Source of the DNA: Fervidibacter sinensis
GTDB taxonomy: Bacteria > Armatimonadota > Fervidibacteria > Fervidibacterales > Fervidibacteraceae
Direction: 5' to 3' (one strand)
DNA length: 64,000 bases
Assembly (NCBI GenBank): GCA_032161045.1
Contig: JAVHTH010000001.1
This document shows positions 48,939 through 57,419 of this stretch, piece by piece. Position numbers and translations under genes: made by a program. The notes beneath the pieces are model-generated. The model did no database searches and was not told the origin of the DNA. It worked only from the letters and a program-made list of their open reading frames with translations. The number at the start of each line of letters is the position of its first letter. The stretch's first letter is position 1.

Positions 48939-50777
48939 ATGAACGAAGTCAGACGCATCTTGGCGACCGATTGTGGGAGCACAACTACGAAAGCGATTTT
49001 GATTGAGCGGACTGACGAAGGCTACAGGCTCATCGCACGCGGAGAAGCGCCGACGACCGTTGAAGCGCCTTTTGACGATGTGACCATTGGTGTCGTAAAC
49101 GCCATGCGCGAACTTGAAGAGGTCACGGGTCGCATCTTGCTTACCGACAACAAAGTTTTTATTCGCTCGTCCCCCGCCCCGCGTCCCGCGTCCCAATCCG
49201 ACGATGCTGGTGCTGACCTTTATGTCTCCACATCAAGCGCTGGTGGCGGGTTGCAAATGATGGTCATGGGAGTTGTCAAGACAATGACTGCCGAAAGCGC
49301 TCAGAGGGCAGCGTTGGGTGCTGGCGCAATTGTCATGGATGTTATCGCTATTGACGACGGTCGCAAGGATTACGAACGCATTCAGCGAATTAGAAGTTTG
49401 CGACCGGACATGGTTTTGCTCGCTGGCGGAACAGATGGCGGAACTGTTGTCCATGTCGTTGAACTTGCCGAACTGCTCGTCGCTGCCGATCCCAAACCCC
49501 GTTTAGGCATTGGCTTCCGTTTGCCTGTCATATACGCGGGCAACAAAGATGCGCGAGAGGAAATCCGCAAGTTGCTTGCCGACCGATTTGACTTGCGCAT
49601 CGTTGACAACATCCGACCTACCCTTGAAACGGAAAACCTTGCCCCTGCCAGAGAAGCCATACACGAGTTGTTTTTGGAACATGTGATGCAACAAGCACCC
49701 GGTTACAACAAACTGACGACTTGGGTTTCAGCACCCATTATGCCGACGCCAATGGCTGTCGGAAAACTCGTTGAAGAAGTCGCAAGGCAATACGAGTTGA
49801 ATGTGCTCGCCGTTGACATTGGTGGGGCGACGACCGATGTGTTCAGCGTTTTCAACGGCGTTTTCAACCGAACCGTTTCCGCCAACTTGGGTATGAGTTA
49901 CAGCATCGGCAATGTTTTGGCGGAGGCAGGCGTTGAAAACATTTTGCGCTGGGTTCCGTTTGAGGTTGACGAAACCGAACTTCGCAATAGGTTGCGCAAC
50001 AAAATGATTCGCCCGACAACTATCCCGCAAACCGTTGAGGATTTGCTCATTGAGCAAGCGGTCGCTCGGGAAGCGTTGAGGCTTTCGTTAGAGCACCACA
50101 AGCAACTTGCGGTCACACTTCGCGGAGTCCATGTCCAGCGGACGATCGGCGAAATTTTGACGGCTGAAGTTTCTGGGCAAACGATTGTTGACATGATGGC
50201 GTTGGATTTGGTCATCGGCAGTGGTGGCGTCTTGTCCCACGCTCCGAGAAGGTCGCAAGCGGCATTGATGTTGCTTGACGCATGGCAACCTGAAGGCTTC
50301 ACTCAATTGACTGTTGACAGTATCTTCATGATGCCCCACTTGGGGGTTCTGTCAACGGTTCATCCTGAAGCGGCAATGGAAGTTTTTTGGCGCGACTGTT
50401 TGGTTAGGCTTGGCTGGGCGTTGGCGCCAAAAGGTGTGGCGAAAGAAGGCGAAGTCATTGGGACACTGAGCATCAGCGGCAACCGTTACAACATCACCAA
50501 CGAACCCATCCACTTTGGAGAATTGAGGCTTTACCCGCTTGACGAAAATGAGACCGTGCAGGTTCGCTTTCAGCCTGTTCGCGGGTTTGATGCAGGCGAA
50601 GGCAGTGGGAAAGTAGTTGAACGCGAAATTTCCGGCGGAGTGGTTGGTTTCATCGTTGACGCTCGCGGTCGCCCGCTGCAGTTACCAAAAGATGCGGGAT
50701 TGAGGTTCAAGAAGTTACGCGAGTGGTTGAGAGCCTTGAACGCTTTGCCACAAAAGGCAGCAGCAGTTTTAGTGTGA
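48939..50777 (+). CDS. glmL: GlmL/MutL family actin-like ATPase
   Basis: GlmL is an actin/Hsp70-fold ATPase encoded with the B12-dependent glutamate mutase (GlmES), presumed to reactivate or load the cobalamin enzyme. Family features are ILATDCGSTTTKAILIER (phosphate 1 loop), YVSTSSAGGGLQMMVMGVV, DGGTVVHVVELAELLV, VLAVDIGGATTDVFSV (phosphate 2 loop) and VIGSGGVLSHAPR. The 612 residues include an in-frame family C tract near residue 78 (SSPAPRPASQ) just before STSSAGGG. The start is ATG 48939. No mutase gene is near, so the partner is elsewhere or the protein works with another corrinoid enzyme. Confidence 0.9.
   Translation: MNEVRRILATDCGSTTTKAILIERTDEGYRLIARGEAPTTVEAPFDDVTIGVVNAMRELEEVTGRILLTDNKVFIRSSPAPRPASQSDDAGADLYVSTSSAGGGLQMMVMGVVKTMTAESAQRAALGAGAIVMDVIAIDDGRKDYERIQRIRSLRPDMVLLAGGTDGGTVVHVVELAELLVAADPKPRLGIGFRLPVIYAGNKDAREEIRKLLADRFDLRIVDNIRPTLETENLAPAREAIHELFLEHVMQQAPGYNKLTTWVSAPIMPTPMAVGKLVEEVARQYELNVLAVDIGGATTDVFSVFNGVFNRTVSANLGMSYSIGNVLAEAGVENILRWVPFEVDETELRNRLRNKMIRPTTIPQTVEDLLIEQAVAREALRLSLEHHKQLAVTLRGVHVQRTIGEILTAEVSGQTIVDMMALDLVIGSGGVLSHAPRRSQAALMLLDAWQPEGFTQLTVDSIFMMPHLGVLSTVHPEAAMEVFWRDCLVRLGWALAPKGVAKEGEVIGTLSISGNRYNITNEPIHFGELRLYPLDENETVQVRFQPVRGFDAGEGSGKVVEREISGGVVGFIVDARGRPLQLPKDAGLRFKKLREWLRALNALPQKAAAVLV
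49165..49195. repeat. Family C repeat (CGTCCC tract) in glmL
   Basis: A tract of CGTCCCCCGCCCCGCGTCCC is in frame in glmL near residue 78. Related proteins lack these residues in my recollection of the family alignment. Confidence 0.68.
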
Positions 50778-50787
50778 CCAACTCGCT

Positions 50788-50857
50788 TGGAGGGCTCGGC
50801 TCACGCCGAGCCGAAAATTAGCATTTCGGAGGGTCGGGCTCCTGCCCGACCGAGAAG
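50788..50857. repeat. Two family B units after glmL
   Basis: The first unit has the palindrome GGCTCGGCTCACGCCGAGCC and the second has GGTCGGGCTCCTGCCCGACC, both preceded by GGAGG. They stand one after the other in the gap after glmL and could be read as strong hairpins or terminators. Confidence 0.75.
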
Positions 50858-50872
50858 AAAATCGGCTTAATG

Positions 50873-50937
50873 GTAGGGCGCGGTTTTACACTGCTCCGAT
50901 AGAAAATTCATCGGCGGGGTATGAAACCCTGCCCTAC
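50873..50937. repeat. Family A paired-hairpin element after glmL
   Basis: The element starts GTAGGGC and ends GCCCTAC, with a GGCGGGGTATGAAACCCTGC hairpin at the right and a weaker one at the left. It fills part of the 287-base gap between glmL and the large membrane protein gene; family B units occupy most of the rest. Confidence 0.7.
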
Positions 50938-50983
50938 AAGAAAAATCGGCACGACAGAGGCGCGCTCTCCAAAGTAGGGATTT

Positions 50984-51015
50984 GAGGGAAGGCGAGGCTT
51001 CCGCCGAGCCAAAAG
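50984..51015. repeat. Family B unit near the end of the large membrane protein gene
   Basis: The core GGCGAGGCTTCCGCCGAGCC follows GAGGGAA. It completes a group of four repeat units (B, B, A, B) in one 287-base gap. Confidence 0.7.
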
Positions 51016-51064
51016 AATTTGCCCGACCGATTTTTGAGGGCGCGCCGGAAGGTTATGAGTTCAA

Positions 51065-53377
51065 TCACTGCATTGGCAACTTCTCCATCGGTGCCTTTCG
51101 GATTTCGTCCAGAAGATAAACGATTCGTTTGGTTTCCGCCTTTGAGAAAACCAGAAAAATGAGAAGTGCCGCAACAATAATCCACGCAGGAACCATTAAA
51201 ACGGCGATAAGGTTTAGCAAATTGGATGAAGGCAAAGCCAGTAAAGGAGCGAAAGCGAGAGGCGGTCCAAACAATAGAGCATAAAAACCGAGCAGACGGT
51301 AGAAACTCCATGCCCGACCACGCTGCGAAAAGATTTTTGAAGGATGCTCTAAAGCGTCAACAACAGCGATGGGCATCATGGTGTCATAAGGCGTTGCGTG
51401 AACTATGAACATCATGAGTATCACTGGAGTCAAATTATTCCAGCCGAGCCAACCAATTGGCAAACCGTGACCTACAATACTCCCGATAAAGCCCCAAAGC
51501 ACCAAGCCACCCCACCTTACTTTCCACCGACAAGCCCCTTCAATCCAACCTTGCACAATCGTTTCGCTTTTCATTGGCGTAATCAGCCACATCCACAACT
51601 CACCTGTCTGATGCAACTTGCGCAAATAGTTGTGCACCGCTTCATAGGTGGCGAGCCAAATGACGAAATAGGAAAAGATTAACGACACGAAACCAAAAGG
51701 CGAAGGCAGCAACCAACCTGCAATGAATGCCAGCAAGTAAGGTTGCCAAGTGAAGCGCCAACGAGTTACTGTAAGAAAGTGACGCAAAACTGGATTGTCC
51801 GTCCGTTCGCGAACCATGCGTTCCAATGCAGGAAAGAGAAAAATCCATTCAGCGATGCAATTGAACTTTTGCAATGCTGGCTGAATTCGCGCAAAAATTT
51901 TGCTTGCACCGCTTTCCTTAAATGCGGGCAAACTTCGCCAAACCGACCAAGCCGTCCAAAGCAAACTTGCCCGCAAAATCGTTGGCATCAGAAAAGTCGC
52001 AATGAGTGGAATGGGATGAATAGCCAATTGCAATCGCAGCAAAGGCAAGGTCAGAGAGATTGGCTTGCCTTCAAGCACGCCCACCGTTAAGCCGACAAGC
52101 GCTGCCGAAGGGCTGAAGGCTGCTATCCACGAAAATTTTGCCGAAAGTAAAGCCAAGCAAGGTAGGTTGCTGATGAGCGCAAGCCACATCACGCCAGACA
52201 TCTTCCGACGAGCCAAAACTCGCAAAACGATACTTCGGGAAATCGCTAAGTTAACTGCATCGGCAAGGTTCAGCCAAAGCCAAAAGTTGACGAAGTTGAC
52301 ATCAAGTTGCGACAGCGAAATGCCCGAAAGCCGGCAGCCGATGAAAGGCATCAATAAGATGACGACTCGCAAGGCAATTGCTTCTGTCAAGAAAGCGAAA
52401 GGCTCTTTTGTCGGGACGCTTTTTTCAGCCCAAGACCAATTTTGCCAGAGCCAAAACAGAAAACCACCAAAGGCAAAAGTTGAGCCAGCGCAAACGATGA
52501 AGCAGTCGGAAGGCTGCCATCTCAATTCCTGTTTCAAGTAGCCCCACAAAAAGCCTTGAGTTACAAAGAGCATGATGGCAACGGGAACGGAGAAGAAGAG
52601 TCGCCTTAATCCTTTCGGGCTTTCAAGCCATCGCGCAGTTCGGTCAATGTGGGCGAGACCTGAAGCGAGAAAAAGTAATGCCGTTGCTTGAAGCAGAGGT
52701 AAAGTACCTGTGTAGAAGGAAAGGCTTTTGTCAAGGTCAAAGTCTAATCCGAAGCCCAGTGCAAGGGGAACAAAAAAGACATTGATTTTTGCCAACAACT
52801 TGACTGAATTGGAGACTCGCAATGGCAAGAGGGCTGCTACCAAAATAGCGAACAAAAGAGGGTGCATAAGTTGCATCAAAGTCGGAGATCTTAAGCACAT
52901 GGGGAACAAGAAAACGAGGTTTGGACTGCCAAGTCCAACGATGTTAGCGAAACTGCAAGTAGAAATCTTTGAAACGCCCAAAATGTTGAAAGCAGCGAGA
53001 TAAAGGGGCAACCACAAGATTGTCAAGTAGAGGCGAAAAGCGAAAGCGGGGAAAGCGCGAGCGAGGACAGTTTGATGAGCGGAAAAGGGCAAAAGTCGCA
53101 AGAAGTCCAAAGTGCCTTTCTCTGCTTCTGTATGGAAAGAAGGTGTTTCTGGTTCAAACAAGCGGGCAATAAGATGCCCCAAAGTGGCGATGGTTAAAAG
53201 CACAAAACCAACAATGAGCGGGTCTGGATAAACAAAGTGCAGGATGAAAGCAGCAAAAATCATGGCGAAAATGGTCAGGCTCAAGGTAACGAGCACAGAT
53301 TTCGCAGCGGCGTTGATGTCAAACTTGCGCCAATCCATTTTCCAGAACGGATTTTCGTTGGGCGACCAAAACCGCAT
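51065..53377 (-). CDS. Large polytopic membrane protein of unknown function
   Basis: This 770-residue protein has about sixteen hydrophobic segments, with no large soluble domain. Both halves look alike: an N-terminal half with GTLDFLRLLPFSAHQTVLAR and a C-terminal half with LHQTGELWMWLITPMKSETI, each followed by several helices. The TGELW/KGTLD-FLRLLP motifs resemble the start of ABC-2-type permease subunits, so the protein may be a fused or duplicated permease without an attached ATPase; this is a weak resemblance. The start is uncertain: ATG 53377, GTG 53389 or a later Met. No ATPase gene is adjacent. Repeats crowd both flanks. Confidence 0.6.
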   Translation of the reverse strand: MRFWSPNENPFWKMDWRKFDINAAAKSVLVTLSLTIFAMIFAAFILHFVYPDPLIVGFVLLTIATLGHLIARLFEPETPSFHTEAEKGTLDFLRLLPFSAHQTVLARAFPAFAFRLYLTILWLPLYLAAFNILGVSKISTCSFANIVGLGSPNLVFLFPMCLRSPTLMQLMHPLLFAILVAALLPLRVSNSVKLLAKINVFFVPLALGFGLDFDLDKSLSFYTGTLPLLQATALLFLASGLAHIDRTARWLESPKGLRRLFFSVPVAIMLFVTQGFLWGYLKQELRWQPSDCFIVCAGSTFAFGGFLFWLWQNWSWAEKSVPTKEPFAFLTEAIALRVVILLMPFIGCRLSGISLSQLDVNFVNFWLWLNLADAVNLAISRSIVLRVLARRKMSGVMWLALISNLPCLALLSAKFSWIAAFSPSAALVGLTVGVLEGKPISLTLPLLRLQLAIHPIPLIATFLMPTILRASLLWTAWSVWRSLPAFKESGASKIFARIQPALQKFNCIAEWIFLFPALERMVRERTDNPVLRHFLTVTRWRFTWQPYLLAFIAGWLLPSPFGFVSLIFSYFVIWLATYEAVHNYLRKLHQTGELWMWLITPMKSETIVQGWIEGACRWKVRWGGLVLWGFIGSIVGHGLPIGWLGWNNLTPVILMMFIVHATPYDTMMPIAVVDALEHPSKIFSQRGRAWSFYRLLGFYALLFGPPLAFAPLLALPSSNLLNLIAVLMVPAWIIVAALLIFLVFSKAETKRIVYLLDEIRKAPMEKLPMQ

Positions 53378-53521
53378 CACCTTTGCCACCGCAGAAATTT
53401 TAGGCTCAAAAGTTCGCAGTAAGGTACAAAACGAAGCGGAGAGCCGTCAATTTAAATGCGATGTGCGTGGCTAACCACAAACCTGCATCGGCTGAAAGCC
53501 AACGCTACATTTGTTTTTTCT

Positions 53522-53550
53522 CGGAGGGCACGCCTCTGGCGTGCCGATAT
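53522..53550. repeat. Family B-like hairpin upstream of the class IV aminotransferase gene
   Basis: GGAGGGCACGCCTCTGGCGT followed by GCC gives a perfect GGCACGCC/GGCGTGCC stem in the 208-base gap. The stem sequence differs but the GGAGG lead and layout are those of family B. Confidence 0.65.
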
Positions 53551-53585
53551 CGGCTTTTGTCAACTTCAAAGCGAGGTGCTGAAAG

Positions 53586-54473
53586 TTGGTTGCTTGTGTC
53601 AACGGGAAACTCGTGCCAGCATCGCAAGCGTTTGTGAGCAGTTTTGATTTTGGCTTCCTTTACGGCGTTGGGCTTTTTGAGACCTTTCGGACATGGAACG
53701 GGAAATTGTTCGCTTTTGAGAGGCACTTGAAACGACTTAAAAGCGACCTACAGGCTTTGGGATGGAACTTGCCTTTTGGCATGGAAACCATCGCCGAATG
53801 GACGCAAAAAACTATTGAAGCCAACCGCGAGTTTCTTACGAAAGGACAAGATTTGCGGTTGCGTGTAACCGTGACGCCCGGTGTTGTTGACCCGCAAAAG
53901 GGTTGGTGGGAGTTGGGGACTTCGGAACCAACCGTTGTCATCCACGCTACCCCTTTGCCGGTGGATTTTGACCGACGCAACGAATTGGGATGGAAGGCAG
54001 TTATCGCACCTTGGCGTCGCCCCAAAGATTTTCCACTTTGGCGCTTTAAAGCGACGACATATTTCGCCAATGTCCTTGCCCGCCGATACGCTAAAAGTCA
54101 AGGTGCGGAAGAAGCGATTTGGCTGAACTCGGACGGAAATTTGACAGAAGGGACGGCAACGAATTTGTTTGTTGTCCAAAGCGGCGAACTTTTGACGGCG
54201 CCTCCAGAAGAAGGATTGCTCGCGGGCGTGATGCGTTCTTTGGTGATTGAAATTGCCCGTGAACTTGGCTTGACAGTTCGCGAACAGCCTTTACCGCTTG
54301 AGATTTTGCACAACGCGGAAGAAGCCTTTGTCACCAACGCTGTCATCGGGGTTGTGCCGTTGGCTGAACTTGCTGGCAACAATTTTACCTCCACGACGCT
54401 CACCAAACAAATTCGCTTCACTTTGTTCGCCTGCATCAGTAAATCTGCGATGCAAGATACGGCTTCTGGCTGA
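53586..54473 (+). CDS. Class IV aminotransferase (BCAT/ADC lyase-like)
   Basis: This is a PLP enzyme of fold type IV, which includes branched-chain aminotransferases (IlvE), D-amino acid aminotransferases and aminodeoxychorismate lyase (PabC). The 295-residue protein starts VACVNGKLVPASQAFVSSFD then FGFLYGVGLFETFR, has the PLP Lys in RFKATTYFAN near residue 158, then EAIWLNSDGNLTEGTATNLF and LLAGVMRSLVIEIARELG. The GLFETFRTWNGKLFAFERHL style is as often PabC as IlvE, so I do not assign a symbol. The start appears to be TTG at 53586, seven bases after GAGGTG. The last 20 residues are not conserved. Confidence 0.87.
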   Translation: MVACVNGKLVPASQAFVSSFDFGFLYGVGLFETFRTWNGKLFAFERHLKRLKSDLQALGWNLPFGMETIAEWTQKTIEANREFLTKGQDLRLRVTVTPGVVDPQKGWWELGTSEPTVVIHATPLPVDFDRRNELGWKAVIAPWRRPKDFPLWRFKATTYFANVLARRYAKSQGAEEAIWLNSDGNLTEGTATNLFVVQSGELLTAPPEEGLLAGVMRSLVIEIARELGLTVREQPLPLEILHNAEEAFVTNAVIGVVPLAELAGNNFTSTTLTKQIRFTLFACISKSAMQDTASG

Positions 54474-54550
54474 GCCGAAAGGGATATCGGCAAGCAAATT
54501 TGAAGGCAAAAGTTTTGCCCATCCAAAGGGATGGCAGAATTTAGTTGGTG

Positions 54551-55595
54551 ATGAAAGTGGGAAGTTGGAGGCAAGTTTGGCGACAATTCGTTCGGGTTGG
54601 GGCTGCATTAGGAGCGTTTGTGTTGCTGGGAACGCTCGGATACTACTTGCTCGGTATTCAACTGGGAAAGCCTGCCGGTTTGTTGGATTGCCTTTACATG
54701 ACGATCATCACTTTGTCCACCGTCGGCTACTCAGAGGTTGTCCCTGCTGCTCAAACTGAGGTTGGAAGGCTTTTCTCCGTCTTGCTCATTTTGAGCGGTG
54801 TCGGAGTGATCTTTTACGCCTTGACAAATTTTGCGCTCCTCTTGCTTGAAGGAACCATTCAGGGTGCATGGGGGCGATGGCGAATGGAGCGAGAAATTGC
54901 GAAAATGAGCAACCATTACATTGTTTGTGGTGCTGGTCGCGTCGGTGAAGTTATTGTCCGTGAGTTGGTTCACACCCACCGTCAAGTCGTCGTGATTGAC
55001 CGAGATGCTGAGAAGGTTAGTGCTCTTGGGAGGGAACTCAATGTGCCTTTTTTTGATCGGGGATGCAACGGAAGAGTCAATATTGCTGGCTGCCGGCATA
55101 AAACGGGCTGCGGGCTTATTGGCGGCGCTGGGCAACGACCACGACAATCTCTTCCTTGTTCTCACCGCCCGCTTTCTCAACCCCAATTTGCGCATAGTCG
55201 CCCGCGGCAACCATCCTTCAGTTGTTAACAAGATGCTCAAGGCTGGAGCGGATGAAGTTGTCTTGCCAGAGACGACAGGTGGGTTGAGAATAGTTTCCTT
55301 AATGGTGCGCCCCGCAGCGGTCAGTTTTCTGGACCAGATGTTGCGACAGCGAGAGGTTTCTTTGCGGGTAGAAGAGGTATCCATCAGCCCGTCATCATCT
55401 TTGGTTGGGAAGAAACTGGCTGAGTTGAAGTTGCCGCAACAGTGGAACATTTTGGTTCTGGCTTACCAGCAAGGGGACGGAACATTGATTTACAACCCGC
55501 CTGCTGATTTGGAACTGAAGCAAGGGATGACGCTCATCGTCATGGGAGACATTCGCAAGGTGGATGAATTTCGCCGCTTAGCGGAGGGAGGTTAG
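54551..55595 (+). pseudogene. Potassium channel with TrkA/RCK domain, split by a +1 frameshift at a T7 run
   Basis: This is a two-helix K+ channel with a cytoplasmic RCK regulatory part, as in MthK-like proteins. In frame 1 it has a membrane segment (AFVLLGTLGYYLLGI), a pore with filter TLSTVGYSEVVP and a second segment (LLILSGVGVIFYAL), then the RCK N domain SNHYIVCGAGRVGEVIV. The frame is lost after RELNVPF: the DNA reads CCTTTTTTTGATC (seven T), and one T fewer would continue with LIGDATEESILLAAGIKRAA. The remaining RCK N half and TrkA_C domain (VSISPSSSLVGKKLAELKLP) are intact in the other frame to 55595. It could be an assembly error, a pseudogene, or slippage. The filter reads TVGYS, not TVGYG. 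The start is ATG 54551. Confidence 0.82.
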
Positions 55596-55668
55596 ACAGA
55601 GACTTTACGAGCCTAAATTCAGAGCGACACAATAACGAGGGAGCAATTTGCCAAAGGAGGCGAGAGCG

Positions 55669-56478
55669 ATGGCAAAAACGAGGCGAGAGTTTTTGAGGCA
55701 AACGGCTGGAACTTTGTTGACGGCTGTGGGTGTCGGATGGGCTCAGCAAAAGGGGGAGAGGCGAAAAATGGAGTGGAAACTCGGGCTGCAAAGTTACTCA
55801 CTCCGGACAATGCCCTTTGACAAGGCTGTGGCAACGGTCAAGGAACTCGGGCTAACTTACCTTGAAGCGTTTCCCGGGCATTTGCCTATGGATCGTGCCC
55901 AAGAGGCGAAGAAAATTTTGCAAGAACACGGCATCAAACTCATCGCCTACGGGGTCGTCGGTATGACCAACAATGAGGAGGCGATGAGGAGGCTGTTTGA
56001 CTTTGCAAAAACGATGGGAATTGAAATTCTCACTGCCGACCCAGCGCCAGACAGTTTTGATCTTCTGGACAAACTCGTTGAAGAGTATGGCATTTATGTC
56101 GCCATCCACAATCACGGACCGGGAAGCCGCTATCCGGGTGTTGACAGCGTTGTGAAAGCAATTCAAGGGCACCACGAGAAAATTGGGCTTTGCTACGACA
56201 CAGGTCACGGTGCTCGCGCGGGCGACGATATCGTTGAAGCCGTTCGCAAAATTGGTAAACGCATTTACGGCGTCCACTTGAAGGATGTCAACGAACAGAA
56301 ACGGGATGTGTTGGTCGGCACTGGGGTCTTGGACATTCGCGGTTTTGTCAAGGCTCTTAAGGAAGTTGGCTTTAAGGGCGCGTTCGTGCTTGAGTATGAG
56401 TTGGAGCCACAAGACCCTGTGCCGGGCATTAGAAAGTCGCTGGAGTTCGTGAAGAAGGTCTTTGCTGAGGTCGGATAA
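55669..56478 (+). CDS. Tat-exported sugar phosphate isomerase/epimerase-like protein
   Basis: This is a xylose-isomerase-like TIM barrel protein with an N-terminal twin-arginine signal (KTRREFLRQTAG followed by a hydrophobic stretch), so it should fold in the cytoplasm and be exported. The barrel shows LGLQSYSLRTMPFDKAV, IHNHGPGSRYPG with a metal His, LCYDTGHGARAG and HLKDVNEQ, and a final YELEPQD Glu. The 269-residue length is usual. The start is ATG 55669 after GGAGGCG. Such Tat-exported members are frequent in Planctomycetes and Armatimonadota and act on unknown sugars. The next gene, DUF72, may be in the same unit (49 bases). Confidence 0.84.
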   Translation: MAKTRREFLRQTAGTLLTAVGVGWAQQKGERRKMEWKLGLQSYSLRTMPFDKAVATVKELGLTYLEAFPGHLPMDRAQEAKKILQEHGIKLIAYGVVGMTNNEEAMRRLFDFAKTMGIEILTADPAPDSFDLLDKLVEEYGIYVAIHNHGPGSRYPGVDSVVKAIQGHHEKIGLCYDTGHGARAGDDIVEAVRKIGKRIYGVHLKDVNEQKRDVLVGTGVLDIRGFVKALKEVGFKGAFVLEYELEPQDPVPGIRKSLEFVKKVFAEVG

Positions 56479-56526
56479 TTGGCTTATTGAATCAGTTTGC
56501 GCCCTGAGGTTAGTGCGGTGATAACG

Positions 56527-57258
56527 ATGTCGCCAATTTGGGTTGGGACATCGGGTTGGGTTTACCAACACTGGCGCGGCAGGTTCTACCCGCCCGACTT
56601 ACCGGCAAGTCGTTGGCTCTCCTTTTACGCCCACCACTTTGACACTGTTGAAGTCAACAACTCGTTTTACCGGTTGCCAAAGCGTGAAACTTTTGAACGG
56701 TGGCGAGCCGAAACCCCTGAAGGCTTCGTTTTCGCCGTCAAAGGTTCAAGGTTTGTGACTCACATGAAAAAGTTGCGGAATGTGAGCGATGCAATTGAGC
56801 GGTTTTTCGCCTCTGTGGAAGGTCTGGACGGGAAACTCGCCGTTGTCCTTTGGCAGTTGCCACCTAACTTGAAAGCGGATGCTGAGCGATTGGCGAATTT
56901 CCTTCAATTGCTTCCAGACCGATGCTTGTATGCGGTTGAGTTTCGCCATTCTTCATGGTGGCAGGACAACAATGTTTGGCGGGTCTTAGAGCGGTTCAAG
57001 GTTGCCCACTGCATCCCCATCTTACCAACAATCCCAAAAGAACTCGCTGATTTCGTGACCGCCCCTTTCGTTTACCTTCGCTTTCATGGTTGGAACGGAC
57101 TCTACTCAGGCTGTTTCCCCGATGAGGAACTTGAGTGGTGGGCAGAAAAAATTCGCATGTGGCGAAAACAAGGATTGACCGTTTTCGCATACTTCAACAA
57201 CGATGTCAATGCTTATGCTGTCCAAAACGCGATGACGCTGAAAAAGTTGGTGGGTTGA
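56527..57258 (+). CDS. DUF72 family protein (YecE-like)
   Basis: This 243-residue TIM-barrel protein belongs to the DUF72 (YecE) family. Recognisable pieces are IWVGTSGWVYQHWRGRFYPP, DTVEVNNSFYRLPK, FVFAVKGSRFVTHMKKL, VVLWQLPPNL, EFRHSSWW, YLRFHGWNGLYSGC and a final VFAYFNNDVNAYAVQNA. The biochemical role of the family is not established. ATG 56527 is taken; upstream TTG 56497 is possible but lacks a good site. Confidence 0.9.
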   Translation: MSPIWVGTSGWVYQHWRGRFYPPDLPASRWLSFYAHHFDTVEVNNSFYRLPKRETFERWRAETPEGFVFAVKGSRFVTHMKKLRNVSDAIERFFASVEGLDGKLAVVLWQLPPNLKADAERLANFLQLLPDRCLYAVEFRHSSWWQDNNVWRVLERFKVAHCIPILPTIPKELADFVTAPFVYLRFHGWNGLYSGCFPDEELEWWAEKIRMWRKQGLTVFAYFNNDVNAYAVQNAMTLKKLVG

Positions 57259-57273
57259 GCCGAACTGCCAAAT

Positions 57274-57299
57274 TTCGGCTCGGCAGGAGTTTCGCCACC
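57274..57299 (-). repeat. Family B unit after the DUF72 gene
   Basis: CTCCTGCCGAGCCGAAA, the family B right half, is present on the minus strand with a degenerate left half (GGCGAAACTC). It fills part of the 161-base gap before the hydrolase gene; I see nothing else in that gap. Confidence 0.55.
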
Positions 57300-57419
57300 C
57301 AAATTCCCGCTAAACCACCATTCTTTCCATTCCTGTCAAAAATTGGCACAGTTAACAGCGGCTTTGCCTTTGAGGTTGCGCTGCACGGGCGAAAGAATTT
57401 TGAGCGAGGTGAGTTTGGG

